From contig JAMPHA010000001.1 in assembly GCA_023663615.1 (NCBI GenBank), forward strand, positions 620,001-684,000: DNA of 64,000 bases, written 5' to 3'. A program made the translations under genes and the position numbers. Origin of the DNA: DLAJ01 sp023663615 (GTDB lineage Bacteria > Bacillota > Clostridia > Lachnospirales > Lachnospiraceae). Below are positions 44,358 to 53,634 of this stretch, piece by piece. Every line of letters starts with the position of its first letter. Positions within the stretch are counted from its first letter, which is position 1. The notes beneath the pieces were generated by a model. The model was not told the origin of the DNA, searched no databases, and worked only from the letters and a program-made list of their open reading frames with translations.

Positions 44358-45287
44358 CTAATGCTCCTCCTTGAGACATACTCTGTTTCTCGCTCGCAAC
44401 ACACCCTTTCTAAAATACGGATAGGAAAGCGCTTTCTCAAACCAACAAATGCACACGCCCTCAGATGACCAAACTGCATATTCTGGGTGCACACTTTCTA
44501 AGTATTCCTTTATATCTTCGTATTCCGAATCAGAATGATAGCAAGCACATGCAACATAAACATCATTATCCTTCAGCAGGTTAACGCATCCCTGAAGTGC
44601 CTTTAATCCCCATCCTTCCAAATCCATTTTCAAAAATATTTTTTCACCGCGAAAATTTGCAAACAAGTCATCTAATGCAATCTGCTTTATTGTTCTATCA
44701 GACTTATCCGAGACAAACTGATTCACAATATGAACCTTTTCCGCCCAAAGCGCAAAAGTCGCTTTCAACGGTTCGTTCCAACGCGGATCCCCCTCTATTA
44801 AATATGCCTCGCGAATATCCTCAATGTATTCCAACGTAAAATTTCCATCTGCACACCCCACGTCAATCAGAATCGGCTTTTGTGAAGATTGGTTCGGTTT
44901 GAAAAATAAATCATTCCTATCAATGTACAAATGTGGGGAGTTATCCGCCTGTTCTTCTAACAGTCCCGCAACATATTCCTGTACTTCTCTCCAAGAACTT
45001 CCCTCTGTCAAAAACAATTTCTTTTCTCCCACTACAGCATACGGAAGTTTTCTCTTATCATCCCGCCCAATCTCAATCTCACATGATCTAGGAGTGTTCG
45101 TTTCATATGGGACAAATCGAAGTGTTTTGTTTAATACAAAATCCAGTTCCTGCGCATATCGCCCGCTAAAATCAGCATCCATTCTTCGACTTTTTCTCAA
45201 TTTCCTTTTCATTTTCGGAACAAGATAGCACCTGCTGTATAGCTTCCAGATTATTTGCATTATTCGGTTCTTTATCTTATTAAACAT
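44358..45287 (-). CDS. FkbM-family methyltransferase
   Basis: A 309-residue protein with a SAM site ILIDVGCADGNFTLEY, IEGDP, a KIFLKMDLEGWGLKALQG motif equivalent to the FkbM K.DVEG signature, and a divergent C-terminus. The N-terminal 100 residues are basic and specific to this protein. AAGAGGT precedes the ATG. The stop lies one base before the next GT2 start. It differs strongly from the FkbM protein at 37658-38530, so the two probably act on different positions. Confidence 0.83.
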   Translation of the reverse strand: MFNKIKNRIMQIIWKLYSRCYLVPKMKRKLRKSRRMDADFSGRYAQELDFVLNKTLRFVPYETNTPRSCEIEIGRDDKRKLPYAVVGEKKLFLTEGSSWREVQEYVAGLLEEQADNSPHLYIDRNDLFFKPNQSSQKPILIDVGCADGNFTLEYIEDIREAYLIEGDPRWNEPLKATFALWAEKVHIVNQFVSDKSDRTIKQIALDDLFANFRGEKIFLKMDLEGWGLKALQGCVNLLKDNDVYVACACYHSDSEYEDIKEYLESVHPEYAVWSSEGVCICWFEKALSYPYFRKGVLRARNRVCLKEEH

Positions 45288-45294
45288 GTTAAAT

Positions 45295-46239
45295 TTACCT
45301 CTTAATATTACTATCTTTTAAAATAAAAATGGGTCTGTCCTTGGATTCCATATATATTCTCGCCAGATACTCCCCTATCACCCCTAGCAACAATATAATC
45401 GTCCCCCCAAAAAACATCAGCAACAGTACAATCGTCGCATACCCCGTCCTCTGCCCGGTGCTGTTGATATTGCTAACAAAAAAATAAATTGCATAGATAA
45501 TCGTAATGATGTCAATGATAAATCCCATCCAAATAGCCGCTCGTAACGGAGTCGCTGCAAACGCAATCAAGCCATTTACTGCATACCGAAACAATCCCCC
45601 AAAAGACCACTTTGTCTTTCCTGCCGCTCTTTCAACGTTTTGATACTCAATCCAACAAGTAGAAAAGCCAACCCAACTAAAGATGCCTTTTACAAAACGT
45701 TCTTTCTCCTTCATAGACACAATTGTTTCTGCGACCTGTCTTGTCATCATACGATAATCACTTCCACCCTGTGTCATTTCCAGCCCTGTCAAACGCTTCA
45801 TGGAACGATAAAATAATCTGCTGAAAAGACTGCGGACCTTTGGTTCTCCCTTTCTGCTGACCCTTCTCGCTCCACAGCAATCATACCCTTCCTCTATTTT
45901 CACCAGCATTTGCGGAATCAACGCCGGGGGATGCTGCAGATCTGCATCCATCAATACAACATAATCCCCTTTTGCATAAGATAATCCCGCATAAATGGCA
46001 GCCTCTTTGCCAAAATTGCGGGAAAACGAGATATATTTTACGGAATCGGCGCCTTTTTCCTGCACCAATTCTTTAATCCTGCCCAATGTATTGTCCTTAC
46101 TTCCGTCATCGATATAAATCATACGCCAGACAATATTTTCTGTCTCAAGGGATGAACATTCTTTTTCAACCTCGGCATATAACAGCTTTACGCATTCCTC
46201 TTCATTATAACAAGGCACGATAATATCTATTGTCTTCAT
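45295..46239 (-). CDS. GT2 glycosyltransferase with C-terminal membrane helices (GtrB/DPM1-like)
   Basis: About 314 residues: IDIIVPCYNEEECVKLLY, YIDDGSKDNT, FSRNFGKEAAIYAGL and the metal site LMDADLQHPP, then two membrane helices in the last 90 residues. Such enzymes move a sugar from its nucleotide to undecaprenyl phosphate, providing a lipid-linked donor on the outer face. It is the first gene of the transcription unit driven by the promoter at 46321-46349. ATG at 46239 or 46251 is possible; the former begins the conserved domain. Confidence 0.9.
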   Translation of the reverse strand: MKTIDIIVPCYNEEECVKLLYAEVEKECSSLETENIVWRMIYIDDGSKDNTLGRIKELVQEKGADSVKYISFSRNFGKEAAIYAGLSYAKGDYVVLMDADLQHPPALIPQMLVKIEEGYDCCGARRVSRKGEPKVRSLFSRLFYRSMKRLTGLEMTQGGSDYRMMTRQVAETIVSMKEKERFVKGIFSWVGFSTCWIEYQNVERAAGKTKWSFGGLFRYAVNGLIAFAATPLRAAIWMGFIIDIITIIYAIYFFVSNINSTGQRTGYATIVLLLMFFGGTIILLLGVIGEYLARIYMESKDRPIFILKDSNIKR

Positions 46240-46320
46240 CCAGTCTTCCATTCTTTCCGTTTCATAACACTACATATATCTCTTATGTACTAATTCATTA
46301 CTTTTCTGATCTTTAACACA

Positions 46321-46349
46321 ATTCTATGCAAATAATGTGCTAATGTCAA
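46321..46349 (-). promoter_or_regulatory. Sigma-A promoter of the long glycan operon
   Basis: On the - strand TTGACA (46349-46344), a 17-base spacer and TAGAAT (46326-46321). It lies about 80 bases before the GtrB-like gene, and the genes downstream of it are tightly packed for more than 20 kb. A divergent XRE gene starts about 70 bases on the other side. Confidence 0.85.
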
Positions 46350-46420
46350 GATAATTGTAAAATGTGGTAGCAATACAGGGGCACAAATACAGAAGCAGAC
46401 AGAACCAGAGTGACACTTTT

Positions 46421-46675
46421 ATGAAAATCTACGATTACAACGGCAAGAAAAATCTATGTGGAGAAAAAATCCGGCAGGCACGCGCAGCAAGACATCTGAC
46501 GCAATCCGAACTGGCTGCCAGACTGCAATGCTGCGGCATCACAATAGAAAGAGACAGCATTAGCCGTATCGAAATCGGCACCCGCTTTATTGCAGACTAT
46601 GAGTTGAAAACGATAGCGCAGATTCTTGACATATCCTTGGATTGGCTGTTGGACAACGCCACAACATTTTCCTAA
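46421..46675 (+). CDS. Small XRE-family transcriptional regulator
   Basis: An 84-residue Cro/CI-type DNA-binding protein: KIRQARAARHLTQSELAARLQ, then RDSISRIEIGTRFIADYELKTIAQIL and DWLLDN. It consists of the HTH domain only. It is the single + strand gene inside the - strand glycan locus and diverges from the GtrB-like gene across the promoter at 46321-46349, so regulating that promoter is a reasonable inference. The ATG at 46421 has a weak ribosome site; a GTG at 46364 would add 19 residues unlike the family. Clear protein homology, start less certain. Confidence 0.85.
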   Translation: MKIYDYNGKKNLCGEKIRQARAARHLTQSELAARLQCCGITIERDSISRIEIGTRFIADYELKTIAQILDISLDWLLDNATTFS

Positions 46676-46682
46676 AAGCGCA

Positions 46683-46717
46683 AGGGAAATGCCAATGGTT
46701 TTTATTGGCATTTCCCT
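46683..46717. repeat. Perfect 14-bp inverted repeat between convergent genes
   Basis: AGGGAAATGCCAAT at 46683-46696 and its exact complement at 46704-46717, with a 7-base T-rich loop. It lies between the stop of the XRE gene and overlaps the last codons of the GT8-like gene. The position fits a bidirectional terminator, but neither strand has a T run after the stem. It could also stabilise mRNA 3' ends. Confidence 0.55.
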
Positions 46718-47487
46718 CGTAGCATCTCCTTCCATTCCATATGGTACCGATTCCATGTCTCATTCTCCAGTCCGTTCCAAAACTTCGGCTGCCCATACGC
46801 ATGAATGATCCTGACATCATCCCCGTCCAGTTTCGGATGTGCACTATACGTACGGTTACTTAGTGTCTGAAACGGGATACGGAACTTCTGTACAAGCATC
46901 GTGACAATTGCCTGCTCCGGAAGGTACAGATATTTTATATATTGATTCATTGCTTCTACACACCATTCATAATATAACTGATAATCCCCGCCGCTTCTTT
47001 GCAGTAAAAATAACGGCGTACATATGCAGCCCCCTTCCAGATCAAACTCCGGCAGTTCTATTTTTTTGACAGAAGGATAAAACATATCCCGCAGCGTCTT
47101 GTCTGGATCGCAGACAAAAGAATACTCTGCCTCCTGTCTCGTCAAATCTGATATGTCCTCTTTAATGATCACATCATAATCCGACCAAATGACTGTTTCA
47201 TACTCTCCCAGCAGCTTCAAGCATTCTATCTTGCAAAATACCATCGGCGAAAAATACCGTATGATCTTATTCTGCCAAAGCTTCCACTTTGGTATCGGAC
47301 ATTGGTATCGGATAAACCGGACCGGCATGATCTTCTGGAACTTTTTCTGTATCGTCTCTGACACGCCATCATGAAAAATCACCATCTCGTCAGCAAGCCC
47401 CGGCGTCTTATCTTGTACATTCAGCGCAAGAACCGCCATTGCATCAATATCCTTTTTGGTTCCGCCTGTTACCAATACTCTACTCAT
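46702..47487 (-). CDS. GT8-like glycosyltransferase
   Basis: A 261-residue GT-A-fold protein: a Rossmann-type start (SRVLVTGGTKKDIDAMAVLAL), VIWSDYDVII as the D-x-D metal site near the middle, PEQAIVTMLV and a C-terminal IIHAYGQPKFWNG resembling the H..G..KPW motif of GT8 enzymes. Transfers a sugar with retention if the GT8 call is right. It overlaps the WbsX-like gene by four bases (ATGA), showing coupling. Confidence 0.7.
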   Translation of the reverse strand: MSRVLVTGGTKKDIDAMAVLALNVQDKTPGLADEMVIFHDGVSETIQKKFQKIMPVRFIRYQCPIPKWKLWQNKIIRYFSPMVFCKIECLKLLGEYETVIWSDYDVIIKEDISDLTRQEAEYSFVCDPDKTLRDMFYPSVKKIELPEFDLEGGCICTPLFLLQRSGGDYQLYYEWCVEAMNQYIKYLYLPEQAIVTMLVQKFRIPFQTLSNRTYSAHPKLDGDDVRIIHAYGQPKFWNGLENETWNRYHMEWKEMLRGKCQ

Positions 47488-48593
47488 AACTGTCCTTCCT
47501 CACACATCGCATCCCGAACAGCTTCCAAATAGGCATACCCGTTTACCGTGTCCGGCTCCAAATATGCCGATTCACCCCACTCATTCCATGCATTGATATA
47601 TAAAAACTCATTTCCTATATCCACAGATTTTCGGATCTGTTTTTGTAATGCTTCCTTGAAGAGTTCTATAGAATTATCCGCATATACAATGCCGCGCTCC
47701 TGCCGTCTCGGCGTATCGTCATAATCCACAAACATTCCATAATACGTCTTTTTCGGTGTCTGATTCCGATCTTTCACGATACACCGATAAATGCCTTTTG
47801 CATCCCGTATATATGGCAGAAAATTCGTGCGGAATAATTGATTGAGCCGCTTTTTTATCCCTCCGGCAAAAATGCATTTTCTCCCATAAGCCCTATGAAT
47901 GTTGATATGATAAGCGTGCTGCGGTTCAAAATTGTAATAAGCGTCGAGCATATCCGTCCCTTTTTCTATGCCGCGATTCTCCGGATCGCCTGCAATCACG
48001 TAAACTCCGGCAAATCCATTCTCTTTTGCAAGCCGATTCCAACAGTCCATCATTTCTCCCAGACATTCAATCTGGTGTGCGCGATAGATATGGAACACAG
48101 GCTTATTATCTATTTTGATATATCTCTCATCCTGAAAGTCCGGAAGGAGATCCATAAAATGCTGTTTCCACACTGCTTCATCGCCATAATCCTGTTGAAT
48201 CAGTACCTCCTGCTCCTGTTTGCTTGCATACCATGTCCGCTTAAAGGTATTGTTATCCCAGCAAAGGCTATAATGAATCTTGATCTCTTTATGCCGGCGA
48301 AGGATTTCTACCGGTTTATCCAAAACCTGACGCCCCCGAAACCAGTAATGATAGATACAAAATCCGTAAATCCCATATTTTTCTGCCAGCTCCGCCTGCC
48401 ATTTCAGCGTTACCGCATCTTCGTCCGCCAAATCATAATAATTATCGTTCAACGGCACCCTCGGCTGCCTCTGCTTTTTGCTATACTGCTTTGCATTTCT
48501 TGCTGCCCGCCAGTCTGTATACCCTTTTCCCCACCACGCATTATTTTCCGGTGTCTCATGAAACTGAGGAAGGTAAAAACATAGGATTTTCAT
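47484..48593 (-). CDS. WbsX-like (GH99-related) glycan enzyme
   Basis: A 369-residue protein opening with LCFYLPQFHETPENNAWWGK, followed by GFCIYHYWFRGRQVLDKP, YSLCWDN and a C-terminal NAWNEWGESAYLEPD, the signature of the WbsX family found in O-antigen and capsule loci and structurally related to glycoside hydrolase family 99. Proposed roles are glycosyl transfer or polymer trimming. It has a four-base overlap with the GT8-like gene and lies four bases after a GT2 gene. Confidence 0.85.
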   Translation of the reverse strand: MKILCFYLPQFHETPENNAWWGKGYTDWRAARNAKQYSKKQRQPRVPLNDNYYDLADEDAVTLKWQAELAEKYGIYGFCIYHYWFRGRQVLDKPVEILRRHKEIKIHYSLCWDNNTFKRTWYASKQEQEVLIQQDYGDEAVWKQHFMDLLPDFQDERYIKIDNKPVFHIYRAHQIECLGEMMDCWNRLAKENGFAGVYVIAGDPENRGIEKGTDMLDAYYNFEPQHAYHINIHRAYGRKCIFAGGIKKRLNQLFRTNFLPYIRDAKGIYRCIVKDRNQTPKKTYYGMFVDYDDTPRRQERGIVYADNSIELFKEALQKQIRKSVDIGNEFLYINAWNEWGESAYLEPDTVNGYAYLEAVRDAMCEEGQL

Positions 48594-48597
48594 TCTC

Positions 48598-49317
48598 TTA
48601 TTTCCTTTTTATACTCGTAATTTTTGCTTTCTGCCTGAGACTCCACGCTTTCTTTCTTGTCATCATTCCATAGTCTACCTGAAGCTTTAACAGATCAAAA
48701 TAGGCCTTTTGCGTACTGCTTACTCCCCCGTTCCGCATATTTGCAATGATCTCGTATACCGGGACAAATAGGATCTCCGCATGTTTCTTATATCTCAGGA
48801 ACAGATCATAATCGGCGACACAGCAATATTTCGTATCATACATTCCATATTTTTCATACGTTTTTCTCGTGATAAAACAGGACGGATGATTCATGGAACG
48901 CCGTTCTAAAAAATATGGCGAAGCGATCGTAACGGATTCCTCCACATCATCTACTAAATTGCGCATTTCCCCATAAAGAACGGCATATGGTTCCTTTGGT
49001 ATATGGCCTACCATGAGTTCAACCGCATTATCCTCATAATAATCATCGCTGTTAATGATCCCGACCAAATCCCCAGACGCCATCCGTATGCCTTTATTCA
49101 TCGCATCATAAATTCCCTGATCCGGTTCGGATACCACTTTCATACGACCGGCAAATTCCTCCCGATAGCGTTCGACAATTTTCATAGTGTCGTCCGTAGA
49201 GTTTCCGTCCACGATAATATACTCAATATGCGGGTACGTTTGGCGTAACACACTCTGAATCGTTTGTTCAATTGTCTTCTCACTGTTACAACACACCGTT
49301 ATGATACTGACCAACAT
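48598..49317 (-). CDS. GT2 glycosyltransferase (WcaA-like)
   Basis: A 239-residue GT-A enzyme: LVSIITVCCNSEKTIEQTI, VDGNSTDDT, DQGIYDAMNKGIRMASGD and NSDDYYEDNAVEL, then HPSCFITRKTY. It is the close paralogue of 16336-17100 (same motifs and spacing throughout), 32 kb away in the same locus. A gene duplication, or acquisition of two related repeat-unit modules, would explain this. Confidence 0.9.
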   Translation of the reverse strand: MLVSIITVCCNSEKTIEQTIQSVLRQTYPHIEYIIVDGNSTDDTMKIVERYREEFAGRMKVVSEPDQGIYDAMNKGIRMASGDLVGIINSDDYYEDNAVELMVGHIPKEPYAVLYGEMRNLVDDVEESVTIASPYFLERRSMNHPSCFITRKTYEKYGMYDTKYCCVADYDLFLRYKKHAEILFVPVYEIIANMRNGGVSSTQKAYFDLLKLQVDYGMMTRKKAWSLRQKAKITSIKRK

Positions 49318-49329
49318 AATTTTTCCGCG

Positions 49330-50253
49330 CTACCTCCCAAACACCGACTTATTCACATCCAACCCCAGAATCGACTTCATCTTCACGATCAGACCGTGCC
49401 GGTTTGTACGCTTAAAATAGGTCCGGTCAAACTCCTCATCCCACACAACCTGTTCCCGATGCCGAATGGGGAACCGACATGCTCCCGACTTTTGCTCCAC
49501 ACTTTTTAACTCGCCCGACGTATGCGTAGATTCTTCCTGAAAACCAATATTGCGCGTATAACTCTGCCTTGGCGCAATGTTCAATTTATCATATAAAATC
49601 GCCGCATACATGAGCTGATAATCCCATGTATCATAGGAATGATTATACAGAGCGTCAAACTCCGCCGTATATACCCAATAAGATTTTAACGGCAGCACCT
49701 TGCGGAAGATTGGATTTTTCTTTTCTTTCTTCCAACTTTTTATATCAAAATCATAAAGCTTCCATGCACGCCTCCATGATGCCCAGCCCCATATAAACGG
49801 CACCTTCGTAAAGAGATAGTCATGTTCCGTCTCATAATATGCCGCCGGATTACTGCCGCCGATCACCATGATCCGATCATCGTCTCTGTAATGTGCAAGC
49901 ATCTCCTGACAGTAGCGGAAAAAAGTAGGGTCCGGCAGACAGTCATCCTCCAGAATAATCGCTTCCTCCTCCTGCTCAAACACCCAAGAGATCCCACTTG
50001 AAACTCTCCTGCCGCATCCCATATTCTGCGCGGCATAATTTTTATGCACTTCACACGTCCAGTCGATGTGCGACTCCACATAAGCGCGGACCTTGTCCAC
50101 TTTCTCTTTTTCTCCCGGCACATGCGTCCTGGCGCCATCAGATACCAGATACAGTTTTTGCGGTTTCGCCTGTCTGATCGCCTCAAATACTTGTTTTGTC
50201 GTAGATAAACGATTAAATGTAAAAAACGCGACCGGTGTTGTCAATTGTTCCAT
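49330..50253 (-). CDS. GNT-I/GT2-like glycosyltransferase
   Basis: About 307 residues from the ATG at 50253 (start uncertain; a GTG at 50310 and an ATG at 50289 are in frame). It shows TPVAFFTFNRLSTTKQVFE, VSDGARTH, NMGCGRRVSSGISWVFE, the metal site ILEDDCLPD and FIWGWASWRRAWKLYD. Same family as 14212-15093. Likely transfers one sugar of the repeat unit. Confidence 0.83.
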   Translation of the reverse strand: MEQLTTPVAFFTFNRLSTTKQVFEAIRQAKPQKLYLVSDGARTHVPGEKEKVDKVRAYVESHIDWTCEVHKNYAAQNMGCGRRVSSGISWVFEQEEEAIILEDDCLPDPTFFRYCQEMLAHYRDDDRIMVIGGSNPAAYYETEHDYLFTKVPFIWGWASWRRAWKLYDFDIKSWKKEKKNPIFRKVLPLKSYWVYTAEFDALYNHSYDTWDYQLMYAAILYDKLNIAPRQSYTRNIGFQEESTHTSGELKSVEQKSGACRFPIRHREQVVWDEEFDRTYFKRTNRHGLIVKMKSILGLDVNKSVFGR

Positions 50254-50314
50254 GCTATTACAAGGCCCCTCTTTCCCTTTCCTTGCCATGTTTTCACCAC
50301 ATGATTTCACTCCA

Positions 50315-51469
50315 TTACTTCATTCTTTTCCACGCCTTATCAATCAGTTTACTCCAATTCTTCATAACCAGTTTCGTAAACAGGCTGCCTGCTATAAACA
50401 GTATGATCAAATATACCGCCAACGTAACAATCGTATCAAATAAATAGCTAAACGAGCCCATTTCATACAGGGAATTAAATATCTTCGCTGCCACACTGCA
50501 CATCAAAGGACAATGTATAATAAACAGCGCTGCAGAATTCTTTCCTAAAAACCGGAATACTCTGCCCGAAAAAAAGCGGTTAATAGGCTTCGATGCACAC
50601 ACAAGCAGGCATAACAACGCCGCTGCGATTGCATATACAATACTTCCCACATCGATGATCGTTACTTCGTCAATGTGAACAAACTGCGGCAAAAATGCCC
50701 AAATTGGTAAAAAGCTCGAAAAAATCAACATCATAACGCCCAAAACAGCACTTAGCTTATTGGATAACTCGACACCCTTTTCATACTGATCCGCAACAAA
50801 CATTCCCAATACAAAGCAGCAAAGCGGAACATAAACCATTGCGGAAATCACAAAAAACACAATGTACCATAGTTTTTTATGCCTTGCTTCGCCGAACAAC
50901 AGCAAGAACATTCCGGTAAAAAAAGCTCCAAATAGCTCCCCTTTCATTGTCCACAGTATCGGATTATAATAGGAGCGTCCATATAGGAATACGTCCACAA
51001 CACCTTCTTTGCAAGCTGACAAGAGCGACGGGAAAAAAGCATAAAAACCGCCAAACCACGTAGACAGTGTTGCCTGAGCGGTTTCCGCATTTTTCATCCC
51101 ACCTAAAATCATGAGTACATACGCTGCCAAAACAGATACCAAAATCGGCACTGCAAGCTTTAGATATTTATTTACGATCCTGCGCCTCATTTGTTCAATA
51201 TTATGTTCCTTGTACCAAAGCAACGCCAATAGAAATCCGCTCACGCACCAAAATACCTTAACCATAAACTCGCCATTTATAAAAAAATAAAGCGGGCTCC
51301 TATGTACCACCATTTCACCCATTCCCAAATGTGATAATTCATATTCTGCTGTCTGCATAGCCGGGAAAAATGCCCACGTGAAATGATGCAAAACGACGAT
51401 CAACGCTGCCATACCTTTCAAACCGTTGACTGCAGGCATATAATATTTCTTTTCACGCTCAAGCATCAT
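50315..51469 (-). CDS. Acyltransferase family 3 membrane protein
   Basis: About 384 residues with some ten membrane helices. The conserved VNGLKGMAALIVVLHHF segment near the N-terminus carries the family's catalytic-type His pair, and VFWCVSGFLLAL with RRIVNKYLKLAVP follows. It O-acylates (usually O-acetylates) sugars of surface glycans. The start ATGATG (51469/51466) lies inside the end of the GT4 gene behind AAGGAG, a coupled overlap. A different subgroup from 34986-36020. Confidence 0.9.
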   Translation of the reverse strand: MMLEREKKYYMPAVNGLKGMAALIVVLHHFTWAFFPAMQTAEYELSHLGMGEMVVHRSPLYFFINGEFMVKVFWCVSGFLLALLWYKEHNIEQMRRRIVNKYLKLAVPILVSVLAAYVLMILGGMKNAETAQATLSTWFGGFYAFFPSLLSACKEGVVDVFLYGRSYYNPILWTMKGELFGAFFTGMFLLLFGEARHKKLWYIVFFVISAMVYVPLCCFVLGMFVADQYEKGVELSNKLSAVLGVMMLIFSSFLPIWAFLPQFVHIDEVTIIDVGSIVYAIAAALLCLLVCASKPINRFFSGRVFRFLGKNSAALFIIHCPLMCSVAAKIFNSLYEMGSFSYLFDTIVTLAVYLIILFIAGSLFTKLVMKNWSKLIDKAWKRMK

Positions 51470-52706
51470 CGCCTTTTCTCCTTCTGCCGCTTTCGTTAAA
51501 ATCTTCCCTAAGCAATTCCTCGCAAAGTCCCTTATATTCTTCCCCAATCTCCTTCAATGAATTGGCATTTCTGATATATTTCATCGGCTGCTCCGTACAA
51601 TAGCGGACGCCGGCGGCAAGCTGCTCATAATTGCCATACTCCGCCAAATATCCGTTTTCTTTATGCTTCACCTGCTCGGCGATCCCGCCGATGCCAAATC
51701 CCACGACGGGCGTCCCGCAGGCAAGCGCCTCTCCCACCGTATAACAAAAGCTCTCCTGCTCAGACGGAGCGAAGAACACATCCGCCAGGTTATAGACCTC
51801 TGCCATGTCCTCCTCGGAATGAATATAGCCGAGATAGCGCGTCTCCAATGGGCAATCTTCTATCCGTTCACCCTTTTTATTTCCAAATACCGCCAACAAA
51901 TAGCCTGCCGCATCCAACTTTTGCAGTGCCTTTAACAGGTTCTGCGCCCCTTTTGTCCGATTCGACAGCGCGCCGCAGGCTCCGAACAGAATGATCTTTT
52001 TATCCGTTGTCAGTCCGTATTTTGAGCGCAGTGCCTCCCGGTCATCCATTCTGCGATATTGCTCATAATCGATCGGATTGGAAATCCAAGTGATACGCTT
52101 TCCCTGCCATATGCGGCTCTTCCCCGCACATTCTGCACTCCACCGGCTCGGTCCGACCAGCGTGAGTGTTCCCGCCTCCCGCCGCATATTCCCCGCCTGT
52201 TCTTTTCTGTTAAAATTGCGGCGTGATACATCATTTTCTCTTTGGGAACCGATCAGCGGACATTTCCCACACCCCTGCTCGTATCTCCCGCAATAACGGT
52301 CATAATGACAGCCCCCCGTGCAGTTCCACATATCATGCGCCACCCAGATAACCGGTTTCCCAAGCGCAAGAAGCTGCTCCAAATTGCGATAACCAATAAA
52401 CGAATTCACCCAATGCAGGATGATCACATCCGCCTCCCGGACCGCAGGATGCCCGGACATATCCGTTCCGAAACGATCCGTGATGATCTCACCCTTTGAC
52501 AACAGCAGATTCCCGACATTCTTTGCTTTGGATACGAGACTTTTCCATGGCGTGTCGATCATCTGTGTTCCGATGCTGTCCTCATGATATTTGGTCCGCA
52601 GCAGCACATTGGATTCCACGCCGCACATGCAAAGCGCACGGTGAATCCGCTCCACCGCCTTATAGGAACCGCCTAAATCGGTTGTCGCTAAATGCACTAC
52701 CTTCAT
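51459..52706 (-). CDS. GT4 glycosyltransferase with cysteine motif
   Basis: A 415-residue GT-B enzyme. KVVHLATTDLGGSYKAVERIHRA at the N-terminus; DMWNCTGGCHYDRYCGRYEQ and GCGKCP in the middle are the hallmark cysteine motif of WcaC-type GT4 enzymes; PSEQESFCYTVGEALACGTPVVGF is the donor site with E-x7-E. It overlaps the acyltransferase gene downstream. Donor unknown. Confidence 0.9.
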   Translation of the reverse strand: MKVVHLATTDLGGSYKAVERIHRALCMCGVESNVLLRTKYHEDSIGTQMIDTPWKSLVSKAKNVGNLLLSKGEIITDRFGTDMSGHPAVREADVIILHWVNSFIGYRNLEQLLALGKPVIWVAHDMWNCTGGCHYDRYCGRYEQGCGKCPLIGSQRENDVSRRNFNRKEQAGNMRREAGTLTLVGPSRWSAECAGKSRIWQGKRITWISNPIDYEQYRRMDDREALRSKYGLTTDKKIILFGACGALSNRTKGAQNLLKALQKLDAAGYLLAVFGNKKGERIEDCPLETRYLGYIHSEEDMAEVYNLADVFFAPSEQESFCYTVGEALACGTPVVGFGIGGIAEQVKHKENGYLAEYGNYEQLAAGVRYCTEQPMKYIRNANSLKEIGEEYKGLCEELLREDFNESGRRRKGDDA

Positions 52707-52790
52707 ACGATCACTGCCTATATCTTTCCATCTCTGCCTTCATAACAGTCCTAAACACTGTGTATAACAGCTTTCAAATCTTCTTCAATC

Positions 52791-53609
52791 TCACTTCCGA
52801 ATATACAACACCCTGTACACCCCATGCAGCAGTTTTCCGAGCACACGATTATTCCTGCAGAACTCAAACAACGCAAACACCGGATACCCAAACGGCAGGT
52901 TCTTTTTGATGCAGTTCTTTGCCTCCCGCCGATAGTCCGCTTTGTTTTTGACGCTCGCGCTGTTCTCATCCAGCGAATAATACGCGATCATCTCTCCGGT
53001 ACAGATAAACGGTACTTTTCTCTTTTTCAGACGCAGCATCCAGTCCCTGTCCGCACAGATCCGGTAATGCTCCGCATCAAACCGTACATGGCGAAAGCAT
53101 TCTCTGTGCGCCAATATTGCCTGATGGTTAATGCAGTCCCCCGTCAGATAATAAACCAGACTGCCGCAGGATTTCCCGTATAAACGCTGCTCGGTATGCC
53201 CGTCAGGATGCATATAGGTAATGCTGCCATAGAGCACCTCGGCACGGGAAGGCTGACAGCGCGCCGCCATCCGTTCCATCACGCCGTTATCGACAAGCGT
53301 ATCCCCCGCATTCAAAAAATAAAGATAATCACCCGTTGCTTTTTTCGCACCTTTATTCATGGCGTCATAAATCCCATGATCCGGCTCGGAATACCACTGT
53401 AATATTCCTTTTTCGGCATAAGGGCGTGCCAGCGTCTCCGTACCGTCCGTTGACGCGCCGTCTATGATCAGATACTCGATATGCGGATATGTCTGCGCCG
53501 CCACGGAACGGATTGTCTGTTCTATGACGCGCTCCGCATTATAGCAGACGGTGATAATGCTGATCGTGGCCGGCTTTCCGACAGATTCCCCTTTTATTTC
53601 TCTATCCAT
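52791..53609 (-). CDS. GT2 glycosyltransferase (WcaA-like)
   Basis: About 272 residues from the ATG at 53609, which has TAGGA five bases upstream; a longer frame to 53726 would overlap the next gene with an Arg-rich, non-homologous leader. Motifs: TISIITVCYNAERVIEQTI, IDGASTDGTE, DHGIYDAMNKGAKKATGDY, then LNAGDTL, where the metal-site Asp pattern is N-A-G-D as in colanic-acid-type WcaA enzymes. Related to 16336-17100 and 48598-49317. Confidence 0.88.
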   Translation of the reverse strand: MDREIKGESVGKPATISIITVCYNAERVIEQTIRSVAAQTYPHIEYLIIDGASTDGTETLARPYAEKGILQWYSEPDHGIYDAMNKGAKKATGDYLYFLNAGDTLVDNGVMERMAARCQPSRAEVLYGSITYMHPDGHTEQRLYGKSCGSLVYYLTGDCINHQAILAHRECFRHVRFDAEHYRICADRDWMLRLKKRKVPFICTGEMIAYYSLDENSASVKNKADYRREAKNCIKKNLPFGYPVFALFEFCRNNRVLGKLLHGVYRVLYIRK

Positions 53610-53634
53610 GATTCCTACCATCGTCAAATGTTTT

